A stretch of DNA of 64,000 nucleotides from Strigamia acuminata (Eukaryota; Arthropoda; Chilopoda; Geophilomorpha; Linotaeniidae). Positions within the stretch are counted from its first letter, which is position 1, and each line of letters begins with the position of its first letter. Below, in pieces: positions 11,901-23,589 of this stretch. Under the pieces are notes generated by a model. The model saw only the letters and a program-made list of their open reading frames with translations, ran no database searches and was not told the DNA's origin. The DNA is taken from contig OX442314.1 in assembly GCA_949358305.1 (NCBI GenBank), forward strand, positions 21,631,060 through 21,695,059, in the 5' to 3' direction. The position numbers and the translations under genes were made by a program.

Positions 11901-12926
11901 AATTTCAGGTTTAGTTTTGGTACAAATGCTTCATGTAATGATTTTGTTTTGTTGGATTCAACTCGTGAAAATTCATCAGTTGATTATATTCCAGTTTTAT
12001 TTTTATTTTTAAAAAAATTACTTATTAATAATTTATTGTTTTTGAATTATTCTAAACATTAAACTTTTGTAGAACTTTATCAAAGATCAATATTTAGCAG
12101 GGATGTAATTTTAGATTGCGTGCTAAAAGCCTTATCCAAAGCACTACCGTATGTGTTACGGGACAGTTAATTGCATCTTATGTCTGATTTTGTTCGATAG
12201 TGACGTTTATAGCGCTCACAGTGTCAATTAGAATAATCACGCAATTCTCGATGCCATTTTTGCACGTAAACTGACAATCTGATACAATTTTAAAAATGTG
12301 CATACAAGTATATTCGATATGCAGTAGTTTTACATGGTTTAATGTTTTCCTTCAATTAACTATATCTGATTTCTACGTAAACTTCGCATAATGACCACAC
12401 TCAAAATTCGAAAAGAATGATGATTGATGTTACATTTTGCCAAGCACAACTCTCTATTACGACTTAGAGAGCACACCCCACTTCTCTTATCAAATATCCA
12501 CCTAAACAAGTCGCAAGCAAGTCGTTTCTCGTTTGTTAAAAATAACACATACAAGTGGACACGCATAAAATCTGATTTAATACAATCGATGACAATTGCC
12601 ATGAGTTACTTACGTAATAAATAAAGTTGGTAAATAACGAAAGTAAATTTAGCTCATTCAGTTGCGTAATTGGTGCATGATTCATATAACTAAGCACATT
12701 TTCAACTTGAGATCCATTAAAAGCTCACCCACTCTGATGTAACAGATGAGAAGCGCCTTAGATTGATTTCAACTCAAGAATTTATTAGGTCATGGCTATT
12801 GAATGTAGCCTTGACAACGTATAAACTCGGGTGCTCATATCGATGCACGCGTGTAGTGTGTCACCAGTACATCAGAATATAAAATTTGTCGTGTTTTTCT
12901 TTGGTTTTGTTTCAGACTGCCTGGCG

Positions 12927-13775
12927 ATGGGTTCGTTTGGAGGTCACGTCGTGCCCGGCTCGTGCTTCGTTCTCGTGTCGTTATGGTGGACGTTCAGCAT
13001 CTACAGAAAATACTACAAAGCGATATGCAACGGCGAGAAATTCCGAAGCTCCACGTGGTTTCGGCTGGACGAATACCCCAATTTCCCTCTGGAAAGTCTA
13101 GTCAAGCTGGTTCTGGTCGTGATCGGCATTACCGGCGAAACGGTCACCGGATTCGACGACAGCGGCGTGTTCATACACATCAACAACGGACAACACATCA
13201 CAATGTTTTTCTTTTTCGGCATCCAAGCTGTGGTGGAAATTTTACAATTCTACAAGTTCCCTTCCATTCCGGCTAATGCTGAGTATTTCACCAGCGTTTT
13301 GGGATTCTTCATCGAAGCACTCCTCTTCAGTTTTCATCTCCACGGCAGATCGCACTTGGACGTGCTCGTTCACACGCTCCTGGTGATTGCCATCGCGGGC
13401 TGTTGCTTCACCACGTTGTTGGAGACTTTTGTTCGAGACCAAGTGATTGTGCCGCTAACACGTGCCTTCTGCACGCTTCTGCAGGGAACGTGGTTTTATC
13501 ACGTGGCGTTCATTCTGTATCCGCCGTTGCCCGGTATGAAACATTGGGCGTCGGCGGATCACAACGAGATGATGTTGGTGGTCATGTATTTCACGTGGCA
13601 TGCTGCGGTCGGTTTTGGCGTCACGCTGCTCGTGGGCAGTTTGGTTTCGTTGAAGTACAGAAGGATGTTGAGGTCGATCGAGTTGAACGATTCGTGCAGG
13701 CTGAGTTTGTTGCGGAAGGAGAAGAGCGAGTTTTTGGCTTTGAGTCAAGTCGAGTCGGACAGTGATGAAGTTTGA
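12927..13775 (+). CDS. TMEM45-like (DUF716) membrane protein, copy 2
   Basis: A 282-residue protein beginning MGSFGGHVVPGSC, collinear with copy 1 throughout, including GQHITMFFFFG, HLHGRSHLDVLVH, LLQGTWFYHV, ILYPPLPGMKHW and DHNEMM with FTWH. The tail EFLALSQVESDSDEV is acidic like that of copy 1. Start chosen at the shared MGSF; an acceptor TTTGTTTCAG ends at 12915, 11 bases before it. The frame is open upstream to 12831, which I read as intron. The coding region is visibly richer in G/C at third positions than copies 3-8, with CTGGTC and GGCGTG-type codons. Copies 1 and 2 form one subfamily, and all histidine motifs are retained. A poly(A)-like AATAAA lies near 14345. Confidence 0.92.
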   Translation: MGSFGGHVVPGSCFVLVSLWWTFSIYRKYYKAICNGEKFRSSTWFRLDEYPNFPLESLVKLVLVVIGITGETVTGFDDSGVFIHINNGQHITMFFFFGIQAVVEILQFYKFPSIPANAEYFTSVLGFFIEALLFSFHLHGRSHLDVLVHTLLVIAIAGCCFTTLLETFVRDQVIVPLTRAFCTLLQGTWFYHVAFILYPPLPGMKHWASADHNEMMLVVMYFTWHAAVGFGVTLLVGSLVSLKYRRMLRSIELNDSCRLSLLRKEKSEFLALSQVESDSDEV

Positions 13776-15210
13776 ACAACACAACACAACAAAAAGGATC
13801 ATTTACATTTTGATTTTTCATTTTAAATGTGATTTTATTTTGATATTATTGTTATTATTGATGTTTTGTTTAATTTCGATTCGATCGAGTTTAATGGTAT
13901 AGAAATCATAAAGTTTGTGATTTAAAATTTAGATATTTAATATCTGTTGATTATTATAATAGTGAAAGAGAAATTTATTCACGTTGAGAAGTAATTGTTG
14001 ATTGTATGTTGTGTTTAGTTAAATTTGGACCGAGTCGAGTTCCTACTTGAAACAAATTGTAGCAAGAAAATGAGTAGTAGTGCCTTTATTTTATACGTAA
14101 TTCAAGATTAGAGTTGCGTACAAAATATTTTTGGAAATATGCAATATGATATGTTTCACACGACCAAAGACTTAGTATTCAGCTTGACATTTTTATTACC
14201 GTATTTAAATGTTTCTGATTGTTTTTGATGTCTGTATAGCTATCTATGACTATTGTCTGTGCTCAGTATCTTGATGCCGAAATGAAACTGATAAATCCCT
14301 GTCTGTGCACACAAATGCCAGTTATATACAATTCTGTAGATTACAATAAAGAATTTTAGACTTTCGTAAAGTGGAACTTAGTGTTTGAATTTGGCATGAA
14401 GATACCGAGCACAGACTGTAGCTGTAGAAATTATCACGTTTTGCTCTCTTGTTTATCGATCAAAATCACATTAACTACAAAATACTTATATCGTGACAAA
14501 AAAAAGTTGGAGAAAAACTGATTTATAAAACAAAAATCAGTTATCGTGCCTTGATTTATTCTTTAATTAAATTAAAACAAATTGCCTTTTTCAAAATGAA
14601 ACAAAAATGCATTGCCTTTATTGCATTGATATTTTTTATACAACTCTTAATACACAGTATTCTTCGATTTCCGGGCGTCAAATTATGGGATTTAGTCATT
14701 ACATTATAATTACACGAATTTATGAAATACGTGATTATTTATGAACATTTTTCCCCAAAATTATTACTCTAAACTCTGAAATCGAAGCGATATAGTGTAT
14801 ACTATTTGTCTATGCACGTATTCAGACTTTAGAAAATTGAGCAAATTAAATTAGTTTCGCATTGCCAAATCCTTCATTTAATCACTGTTATTTTTTATTT
14901 AATACAACTGTAAAGTTTATTGATAAATATTGAATTTTTAAATAAAATTATTGAATCATGTTGAAAAAAGTAAAGAACTGAACTTTACAACAAAAGTATT
15001 TTTACAGGAAATTTAGTCGCTTTCAAAGAAATAGAACTTGGAAACTGAAAATGCATTAATGCAATAATGTTACTACATTTTTTATTGAGTAAACGAGATG
15101 TAAAAATGTTTGGCCTTTTTACTGATGGCTGCTTACTACAGAAGTGAGTGACACGCCATCTAGTTTGAATGTTCTGGAATGAGCCATAAATGCACCATCT
15201 GTTGGCAGAA
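13776..15210. other. intergenic, AT-rich
   Basis: Likely the 3' UTR of gene 2 followed by spacer. I see no further gene; the longest minus-strand frame (77 codons near 15000) has no recognisable feature. Confidence 0.5.
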
Positions 15211-15229
15211 GATAACATTATTGGATGAT

Positions 15230-16510
15230 CCGGTCAGAATTGCTTGATGTGATACAACACCGCCCAGACAGGTTTGCTCGGACCCGGACCCAATCAATCA
15301 GTACAGAGCAATGCAAAATTTGCTCTTTGGTCCGGACAGCTCCCCCTTCTGGAATCCGGACAAAGCGATGCATCCCGTATAGGGAAAAATCGCTGTGTAG
15401 TCCGGATAAAAACCAAAAATGTCGATTTTCTAATGAAACAAATTGCAAAAAGAATTAAAAACACTAAAATTTAAATAAAAATTTAATTTATTGCAGGTTC
15501 ACAAACGTTGGAAAAGGAAATACCATTATGCCATGTGCACCTATGTTACGTAATGTGCACGTCGTATTGTGCACGTCTTCACGAACATAGACATTACGTA
15601 GTTTTAGCGGTACTTTCCATTTGCACTACCCTTAGCGCAATAAACTAATTTTTATTTTTTAATTTAATTTTTAGTGTTTTAAATTCTTTTTATTGCTTCT
15701 TTCATTAGAAAATTACATTTTTTAAAACTTTTTAATGTAGCGGAAATTGATTTTCTTTAACTCTCTAGTCCGGACATGTGGCATTTGTCCGGACCAGAGA
15801 GTGTATATGCCTTAAGGTGGGTTCACACTTGGAAGTAAAGTAAGGCAAAGTAAAGTAAGCTCAGATAAAGTAGAAGTAAGGTAATGCAAGTGTGTTCACA
15901 CTTGTTTTGAGTTGAAGTAAAAATGAACCAATCACAATGGAATGCCAAGATCTCAATCCAGAACAAGATCCAAATTGTTGGATCACATTGGCCGTATTCA
16001 ATTGCACAAATGCGGGCGATGTTCGCTTGCGGCGATGTTTGGCGAACATTTCGCGAAAACGTCGCAAAAACGTCGCAAAAACTTTGCGAATAATGAATAA
16101 AAATACCTCGTGAAAACGTCGCAAACACGTCGCGAATAACGAATAAAGATATATCGCGAATACTTCGCGAAAACATTGCGAAACTGTCACGAATAACGAA
16201 TAAAAACGTTGCTAATAATGGCGGCGAATTTAGTCTCGTTCAGTCTCGTTTACCCTAACCTTCTCGCGAGAATGAGATTGTTCCTGATTGGCTGGAAGTA
16301 AGCTTGCTGCATTGCGTTACTTCCTACTTCAAAACAAATTTGAAGTAGCTTTTTGCTTACTTTACTGCTAAAACAATCCCACAATGCAATGCGCAGCAAC
16401 CTTGCGTTGCGTTACTTCATAGTGGAAACACAAGTGTGAACCCACCTTTACAGAACGGACATTTCCTAGACCGGACAAGTTTGTGGAACCTGTCCTATGT
16501 CCGGGCTACA
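15230..16510. repeat. TCCGGAC-rich repeat, interrupted by a MITE
   Basis: TCCGGAC or GTCCGGA occurs many times at 15290-15410 and again at about 15770-15797 and 16470-16505. The halves belong to one older element of unknown class split by the MITE at 15815-16447. At 15537-15605 there is a set of GTGCACG and TTACGTA inverted motifs. There is no coding capacity. Confidence 0.45.
15815..16447. mobile_element. Harbinger-like MITE (633 bp)
   Basis: AGGTGGGTTCACACTTG at the left end is the inverted complement of CAAGTGTGAACCCACCT at the right end. A TTA target duplication flanks it (15812-15814 and 16448-16450). Internally there are AAGTAAAGTAAGG repeats and a run of CGCGAAAACGTCGC-type repeats. 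No transposase was seen. The open frames inside are by-products of the tandem repeats. Confidence 0.8.
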
Positions 16511-16790
16511 CAGCTTACACTGTAACTCTTCGTATATATTGTATTTTTTGTTTATTAGTTTTTATACTGTTTTACATGGATATTCCATATTCAGATGCCA
16601 GGAAACAATTACGTGAGCTAAAAAAGTAATTACAAATTTATATTTAATTTTTGTTAAATAAGGTTTACAAACTGTGGTGTATTTGTTGGTGTAGTTACAC
16701 TATATGCTCCGGGCTACACAGCTTGTACACTGTAATTGTTATTTTAGACACCAAACAGGAACAAATGGTGCTAGGTATGAGTTACAATGA

Positions 16791-16902
16791 CACACATGTG
16801 TGACGCATTTATGCGCGGTTAACAATAGAACAAATTTGTTCTTGAACTTGCTGGAAGTGACAGTTTGTCACTGTGGTTTTGGCGTGCAATTTCGATCAAA
16901 AC
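16791..16902 (+). promoter_or_regulatory. promoter and non-coding exon 1 of gene 3
   Basis: CACACATGTGTGA is followed by GGTTAACAATAGAAC and, about 80 bases on, a donor AAAAC|GTGAGTAGT with GT at 16903. The same order (CACATGTG core, ACAATAG, GTGAGT) occurs upstream of genes 4, 5, 6 and 8. Splicing would join this to the acceptor ending at 17510. Confidence 0.6.
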
Positions 16903-17526
16903 GTGAGTAGTCAAAACGTTGGTAGTCATTTAATCCGTAAATATTATTTGTTTATTGTATTTAATAACACGTTTACCTTGGGGTACGACATTCAACCGAA
17001 TCTCTGACATGGGCTTTCGAATCCCTTTCCGAATCCCCGAATCTCCGAATCCTGAAATTTTAAACCTTTAAACCTTTAAATTTTATAAAAAATTTGTATT
17101 TTTTGTCGAAATTTGGTCAAAAGCGAAAATATTTTCGACTTTTTTATTAAAATAATCATCTAAATCTTTCCAAATTCCAACCGAGTCCCATCCGAATCCT
17201 ATGAAAGATTCGAATCTCTGACACGCAGATTCTGATTGATGTACTCCCTGACAGTTACACAATTTCAAAGTCTGTTTGCTATCTGAATCAATTTGCTATA
17301 AAAATATTAAAAACTATGCTAGTGGAGTAATGTGTAATTTGCCAAACTGAAATATGAAAAAAGGGTACTACTAGCACTAACTAATTAATAATTAAAATTA
17401 TAAATAACAATTGTCAAGAAAAATGTATAATGAACACATTGTTCTTGACAACAGCTATTCCAAATAAAGGCGCTGCTTCAGTATAAGATAGTCTACTTTT
17501 ATTTTTTCAGCCCCTGACTTGTCAGT

Positions 17527-18369
17527 ATGGGTACATTTGCGGATCACGCAACTCCTGGTTTTATGTACATCTTCCTCGGGATATGGTGGACGTATAGCAG
17601 TTACAAAAACTACTATAAAACAATGATCGATGGCAAGAAATTTCAAAGTTCCACGTGGTTTTCGCTGGACAAGTACCCAAATCACCCATTGGAAAGCATC
17701 GTCAAATTGATTATGTTTTCGGTGTCGTTAATCGCGTTTGTTCTGTATGACGGCATCAACCAAGTGACTCTTCGAAATGGATACTTCATGACCAGCACTA
17801 GTTTCATCCTACTCCAATCAATTGTAGAAATTCTCCAAGTTTATAAATTCCGTTCTATTCCACCTGGTGCCGAATATTTTAGTAAAATTTTTGGATTTTC
17901 TACGCTAGCGCTCCTTTTTTTATCCCACACTCGTGACACATCTGAATTAGACGCGTTTCTTTACACATTCCTAGTGCTTGCAATTGTTGGCTGCTGCGTC
18001 ACTTTTGTTATCGAATTTTTTATTCGAGATAAATTGATCGTAACATTAGCTCGCACCCATTGCGTACTTGTCCAAGGTAGTTGGTTTATTCACGTAGGGT
18101 TCATTCTGTATCCACCTATTACCGGAATGAAACATTGGACCAGTAAAATGGATCACACTGACGCTATGTTGATATCTATATTTTTTTCGTGGCATGTTGC
18201 AGGTGCTATTGTAATAATATTCTTATGTGGGAGCTTGATTTCTCTACAGTATCGAAACGTAACTAGGTGTGAAGAAATTAATAATAATTTTAACAATGTA
18301 GGCTCAATGTACATAAAGGACAAGAGCCAATTCCAACCATTAATTCAGGTGGAATCAAATAGTCATTAG
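17527..18369 (+). CDS. TMEM45-like (DUF716) membrane protein, copy 3
   Basis: A 280-residue protein starting MGTFADHATPG, preceded by a TTTTTTCAG acceptor ending at 17510. It keeps the WW pair, the FRSIPPGAEYF segment, VQGSWF, ILYPPITGMKHW and the DH-to-WH module near residues 214-230. It is the most altered member at the histidine motifs: the HxxMFFFF motif is replaced by TSTSFILLQ, the HTHGRSELD motif reads HTRDTSELD, and the following HTF reads YTF. The frame is intact and codon use matches its neighbours, so it may have shifted function rather than decayed. AATAAA lies at 18394-18399 inside a 3' phrase shared with copies 4-7. Confidence 0.9.
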   Translation: MGTFADHATPGFMYIFLGIWWTYSSYKNYYKTMIDGKKFQSSTWFSLDKYPNHPLESIVKLIMFSVSLIAFVLYDGINQVTLRNGYFMTSTSFILLQSIVEILQVYKFRSIPPGAEYFSKIFGFSTLALLFLSHTRDTSELDAFLYTFLVLAIVGCCVTFVIEFFIRDKLIVTLARTHCVLVQGSWFIHVGFILYPPITGMKHWTSKMDHTDAMLISIFFSWHVAGAIVIIFLCGSLISLQYRNVTRCEEINNNFNNVGSMYIKDKSQFQPLIQVESNSH

Positions 18370-18399
18370 ATTTGAATCTCCATTTTTGTAAGCAATAAA

Positions 18400-19845
18400 A
18401 TGTACAGTATGTGGCAATAAGAAGTTGTAAAAAGTAACCAGTATTGTCGTGTAATAACTTAGGTGGTGACCTCAAAAATATACCTTTGAGTGCTCACCAT
18501 GTTTCTAATTATCTTGTGAAAAGATAAAATATCATCTCTGTAAAATTACATTTTATTTCTTATTTCGGTTTATGCAAAGTTGGAATATACAGTATCTATT
18601 AACACAGTGCCAGATATTTTTACCATTTGTGCTGTGGGACGCATCTTTTGATGCCTCAACTTAGTGCAGATTGTAGGAGGAATTTCCCTTCCTTTCGCTG
18701 GCGCCTGCCCTATTGTTTGCATGCAGCCGTTAAGCGGTTGTATGCAATTAGCTTATTTTACTGTTCTGCGCAGCCTTTCTGAGCAGAATCTAGGGTGAGC
18801 CAAACTCTTGATCTGACTTCCAACAACTCCACATCGTGTTTAAACTTATGCTCAACCATTGCTAAGTGTGATCCATGGTATTCGAAGAATCGAGACTCAC
18901 TGCTAATCTGTATTTCTTGCTTCGATTTCTAAAAGTAATCGAAACCCATATTTTTGTGTGTTTTGGGAGGATTTCTGTGTTCAGCGTGCTCCACAGAATT
19001 CAGTGCTCACGCGTTGCCATCGTAGGACAGCAACCGTGAGTGTGTGGCGCCAACGGATTGTGTGTTATTTTAACATTAAGTGTAAAATCATTTTCTCTAG
19101 ACAAACTAAGGCCGCTAAGTAAAAGTCCCATGAGGCATCTCATTAAGTAAAACCCGGATCACCGCAAATATATCAGTGACAAAATATACATTAAAACGAC
19201 TAAAAATTGTGAGTTTGGACAATTTCAAAAGCAGGCTCTATTTGTATTTGCTGTATTTGTTAATTTTTGTTGTATTTGCTGTATTTGCTGTATTTGGTGT
19301 ATTTTCTGTATTTGCTTATGGTATCGATCACAATTCACAACACAACTAGTGAGAAAGATGGAAAATGTCGGCGTGGTTGTGAAGAACGAACTTATAAATA
19401 AAGTTATTGGATTGTAAGGCAAAAAAGTGCTCCCGTCTTCTTGCGTATCTTTCAAAGGGTTTGTGAGACATTGTAAGAGTTAAATAAAAAAATCAATTAA
19501 CTTTACTTCTCATCAATCGTAAACTTATATCGTGCGTGTGATCTTTTTCTAACCGCGAAAATTCTGCTTCTAGCGCCCTCTCTCGTTGCTGAAACGGAAC
19601 ATAAGCTAACATTTTGCCGTAAATCAGCATTTTCTCCCTTTTAAACACATTTAATCTTAATTTTATCATGTTCATTGGAAAGTAGACCCAAAACTGCACC
19701 TGAAAAGTCTACTTTCCAATCTTATGATAAATTTTTTAATTGATTTTATTGAACACTTCACAAACCGGAAGTTGAAACAAATCTTCAAGTCAAGTAAATA
19801 AAAGCCTTTATAAAGATGTCTCCCAAATTTCACTGTTCGAGTACG
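18400..19845. other. intergenic with an unclassified repeat-like block
   Basis: 18600-19200 is less AT-rich and lacks any long ORF; it could be an old LTR or lncRNA exon set, but I found no paired ends. 19225-19320 holds nine-base TGTATTTGC-type tandem repeats. A 19677-19717 inverted pair (GGAAAGTAGAC and GTCTACTTTCC) is also present. Confidence 0.4.
19225..19320. repeat. TGTATTTGC minisatellite
   Basis: About eight imperfect copies of a nine-base unit TGTATTTGC. On the minus strand it encodes a short IQQ repeat that I treat as a by-product. Confidence 0.75.
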
Positions 19846-20131
19846 TATCAAACTAGTCTCAATTTCAGAGGAGGAATAGCAGTGAGCGAGTTGCGATAAA
19901 CTGTGAGGCATATCAAACTTAATATCAATTTTATCAATGCGGAGTTTGATTGTATGGAATAAAAATCGAAAAAAACAGTGAGAAAAACAAGGAAAAATAA
20001 TACTTCTGACAATCAAGAGGAAATTTCTAAACGGCCCTGGAAATACATTGAATCATGAAGTTATTACCGTACATTAGTATTTTAACTTGGCAGAAATTAA
20101 CTTTTGTTTGTACTCTAAATTGAATCAATTA

Positions 20132-20697
20132 CCACGTTTACATGTACCCAGTTATCTGGATAAGTGAAAATGCGAATTTTACTTTTCTGGAAAACTGATC
20201 ATGTAAACAAATCAGTTTTCTAGAAAAGACAGACTTATCTGGAAAACTAAATTCCAGTTGTACGAGCTAGATTTTGGACGTTTTGCGCATTGAAAACTGC
20301 ATGTAAACACCCGTGCATGCGAAAATTCAAAAACTTGGATCGAGATATCGTCGGATCGTTGTAGTAAAAATACGTTAGGCCTACGTACTAACAACATTTG
20401 GTACCGAAATCAATGTGAAATCAGCTAAAACCACCATTTTTGGGATCAGAATTTGCATATTAGGCACCGTTGCAAAGATTCGAGCAAAAACCTCGTTCCT
20501 AACCACCATTTCATTTGTTTGGCTGAAATGGATGAACAGCCATTTTGTTGTTCCAGATAATCAAAGGGCAGTATGGGTAATTCTTGTATGACGTCACGTT
20601 TACCAGAAAACTAACGTCATGTAAACGCAAACGGTTATCCAGATAAATAAAATCTGAATATTCACTTATCTGGAAAACTGTGACCATGTAAACATGG
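20132..20697. mobile_element. TA-flanked MITE (566 bp)
   Basis: CCACGTTTACATG at the left end is the near-exact complement of CATGTAAACATGG at the right end, flanked by TA (20130-20131 and 20698-20699). Motifs TTATCTGGA and GGAAAACTG repeat in both orientations inside. The corresponding site near 62085 lacks the insert. The TA target suggests a Tc1/mariner-type mobiliser. Confidence 0.7.
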
Positions 20698-20699
20698 TA

Positions 20700-21010
20700 A
20701 ATTATTCTCTTCTGCTAAGAAATTTTACACGTCTCTCTTCTCTGCGTGTAATGTGCATTCAAATAAATAGTCACAACAAATATTTTGCATTTAGATCTCA
20801 TAAAAAATACACACTACTCTATTGAGAAACGACAATGTGCAACATATGGTGCTGTATACACTTGAATAGCATTCTTTTTTTCTTTTGTGTGTATATTATG
20901 TAATTGTGCTGCCTGTAGAGATAACAATGGACACATATTTAATCCAGGAATATGATTCAAGTTGCAGGAAGAATTTATTTCATTGCCAATAGGAAGCAAA
21001 GTCAAGTCTA
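20700..21010 (+). promoter_or_regulatory. orphan promoter/exon-1 module, gene-8 type
   Basis: This stretch aligns with the region upstream of gene 8 (about 62088-62420). Shared phrases in order are TCTTCTGCT, CTCTCTTCTCT, ATACCTCATAAAAAA-like, ACATATGGTGCTGTAT, TAACAATNGACACA, and CAAGTTNCAGGAAGA. The donor is missing: where gene 8 has ACGTGAGT this copy has AAGTCAAG. No coding exon of this type follows, so it is a relic of a lost paralog. Confidence 0.6.
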
Positions 21011-21761
21011 TTTCTCTTTTTTCTCCTCTTTTGAATGCGTATGTTATGACGATGTCGACAGCGGTAGATCAGGCACGTGCCTATAGAAGCCCTAGAGGTT
21101 TAGGGGTCCCAATTGTCATTCTTTTTAAAGTATCAACATTATATAATGTCAAATAATACTTTTATCACTCAAAAAGTAAATTTCTCTGCTTAAATGGTCC
21201 ATTTTCCCACTTGAAACAGACCAGTTTTTTCCTACAGCGTATTTACGGGTCTGAAAATTAAAGTTTTAGGTCCAAAATCTTATTTAGAATAAGTTCACGT
21301 ATGGAAATAAGCAGATTTGAACATATAAAATGTGAACTTTTCTGGGATGGACTAAATGTCAGACGTCAGGGTTCAGGCGTCTGATTTCCCCTTTTTTGCC
21401 AAAACTAAACGTCAGGCGTCAGGCGTCAGGTGTCCTCCTCTACGTCGGACGTGAACGTAGCTACTTCGTATTTGGGACGGCATTCAACTGTGTTCCACGT
21501 TGAATTCCGGAACTTTAGTTTTAAGACTATTTGTGTAAGAAATCCTGAGAACGAGGCAAGGGGTGGACGTTCACTTGGCTATTATCTTGAAATAAGAAGC
21601 TCGTATGAGTCTAAAACATGTCTCAGGAGATCAGTGAAGAAACACAATTAAAGCAAAACTTAAATCAAGCGTATGCTCACTTAATAAAAAAATTTTAAAC
21701 AAATTACACAATGCACAGGAAGAACTTATTTTTAATAATTTCAAATGTCAACCAGAAACAT

Positions 21762-21914
21762 GTGTGGCGAGACTTATATCGACGCACGTGTGTGATGCCA
21801 TTTATGTAGCTTACAATAGAACTAGTTATTTTCTTCCGGTATATGATTGAGTCAAGTTTCTGGAAAAGTTATTTTGCTGTGGCGAATTTCGTGCATTTTC
21901 TGTATATAAAAAAA
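21762..21914 (+). promoter_or_regulatory. promoter and non-coding exon 1 of gene 4
   Basis: CGCACGTGTGTGATG, then TTACAATAGAAC, then a donor AAAA|GTGAGTAGTGTACTCG with GT at 21915. The intron start matches that of gene 5 (GTACTCGTAGTC). The acceptor ends at 22369. Confidence 0.6.
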
Positions 21915-22189
21915 GTGAGTAGTGTACTCGTAGTCCTTTAATCTTTAATATTATTTTGTTTTTGTATTTTTAATACGGTAATCTTTTCGTTTGGATTTAA
22001 TTTGAAAGTCAGCGAGCTCAGTCAATTTATATTCACAAAGTTATCCGGTCGCTCGTTGGATATTGTGTAATTTGCTAAACCGAAATTATAATAATAATAA
22101 TAATAAAGGATTCTCAAAAACAAATCCAGCACCGACTAATTAAAAATTCAAATTACAAATACCAAATGTCGAGAACAATTTACAATGTA

Positions 22190-22271
22190 CAATCCTGCTC
22201 ACATAAAATGTTTCCGATAGTCATAACCAATGTACGTACACTAGCGTGAACATTTTATGTGAGCAGGATTG
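22190..22271. mobile_element. 82-bp palindromic MITE
   Basis: CAATCCTGCTCACATAAAAT and its inverted complement form TIRs of about 23 bp around a 36-base centre, flanked by TA (22188-22189 and 22272-22273). It lies in the gene 4 intron just upstream of the coding exon and is missing from the gene 3 intron. Confidence 0.8.
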
Positions 22272-22382
22272 TATATTGTATATTGTACATCACAAGAACG
22301 TAACAACTATTATAAAGTACGAATAAAGGCGCTGATTCTGTAGTGTATAATCCACTTTTGTTTTTTCAGCCCCTGACTGACA

Positions 22383-23231
22383 ATGGGTACATTTATAGCA
22401 CATGTAATAAATGGTATTTCGCTCAAATTACTCGCCATGTGGTGGGCGTACAGCAGTTACAATAACTACTACAAATCATTGATCAATGGTACGAAATTTC
22501 GAAGTTCCACATGCTTTTCGGTGAACAAGTGCCCAAATATTCCATTGGAAAGCATCATCAAGTTGACTATGTTCACGACGGCAATAGTCAGTGCTGTTTT
22601 TCACGACGGCATGAACCACATGACAATTCGAAATGAATACCATATTACCATCCACATGTTTTTCTTTTTCCAGGCCTTTGTTGAATTCCTCCAATTTTAT
22701 AAATTCCGTTTTATTCCATCTGGCGCCGAATATTTCACTGCCATTTTAGGATTTTCTATGGAAGTACTACTTTTTTCTTCCCACACTCATGGCAGGTCCG
22801 AATTAGACATCCTTCTCCATACATTCATAGTGATTGCAGCGGCAGGTTCCTGCGTCACTTTTCTGATAGAATTTTTTATTCGAGATGAATTGCTCGTGAC
22901 ATTAGCTCGTACTCATTGTGTGCTTGTCCAAGGTGGTTGGCTTGTTCAAGTGGGGTTCGTTCTGTACCCACCTACAGCCGGAATGAAACATTGGGCCGGT
23001 AAAATGGATCACACTGACGCTATGTTAATATCTATAATTTTTTCGTGGCATGTTGCAGGTGCCCTCATAATAATATTATTTTGTGGAAACTTAATTTCTC
23101 TAAAGTACCGAAACATAATAAAGTGTGTACAAGTTAATAATAATTTTAACGAGTTTGGCTCCATAAATATAAAGGACAAGAGCCAATTCCAGCCATTAAT
23201 TCAGGTGGAAGCAAATGGATATGTTTTTTAG
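22383..23231 (+). CDS. TMEM45-like (DUF716) membrane protein, copy 4
   Basis: A 282-residue protein starting MGTFIAHVINGIS, preceded by a TTTTTTCAG acceptor ending at 22369. Motifs retained are the MFFFFQ segment, HTHGRSELDILLH, VQGGWLVQVGFVLYPP, GMKHW, MDHTDAM and FSWH. The first glycine/proline motif is relaxed (AHVING in place of GHVLPG). The C-terminal signature KSQFQPLIQVEANGYVF is shared with copies 5 to 7. AATAAA lies at 23256-23261. It is very close to copies 5 and 6, so gene conversion or recent duplication is likely. Confidence 0.92.
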   Translation: MGTFIAHVINGISLKLLAMWWAYSSYNNYYKSLINGTKFRSSTCFSVNKCPNIPLESIIKLTMFTTAIVSAVFHDGMNHMTIRNEYHITIHMFFFFQAFVEFLQFYKFRFIPSGAEYFTAILGFSMEVLLFSSHTHGRSELDILLHTFIVIAAAGSCVTFLIEFFIRDELLVTLARTHCVLVQGGWLVQVGFVLYPPTAGMKHWAGKMDHTDAMLISIIFSWHVAGALIIILFCGNLISLKYRNIIKCVQVNNNFNEFGSINIKDKSQFQPLIQVEANGYVF

Positions 23232-23589
23232 ATTTGAGCCCACATTTTTGGAAGCAATAAAATCTGTTGTATTAAAGAGTTGTAAAAATAAAAAATAAAT
23301 ACGGTATTAACTCAAAACCAATTTTCTATTCGTATTTTGCTATGCAGACTTGAGTTTTTTTTCTTCTTTTATTTTTACTTTTTCTTCTCTTTTGACGGAT
23401 ATGTTATGGGGTTATGGCGATGTCGACAGTTGTGGATTACCCGGATTAAGAGCTTCATCCTTTTTAAATACAAACATCATTTTATCAGCGTTTTGATCAA
23501 TTTTATAAACATTTTAGATCAATTTTATATACATTTCTATTAATTTTATATATATTTCATCAACACAACACTGGGTTTTTGTCCTTTAG

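Noticed and set aside
15823-16190. Minus-strand frames of 117 and 109 codons
   Set aside because: They arise from tandem CGCGAAAACGTCGC repeats inside a MITE and have no protein features beyond the repeat.
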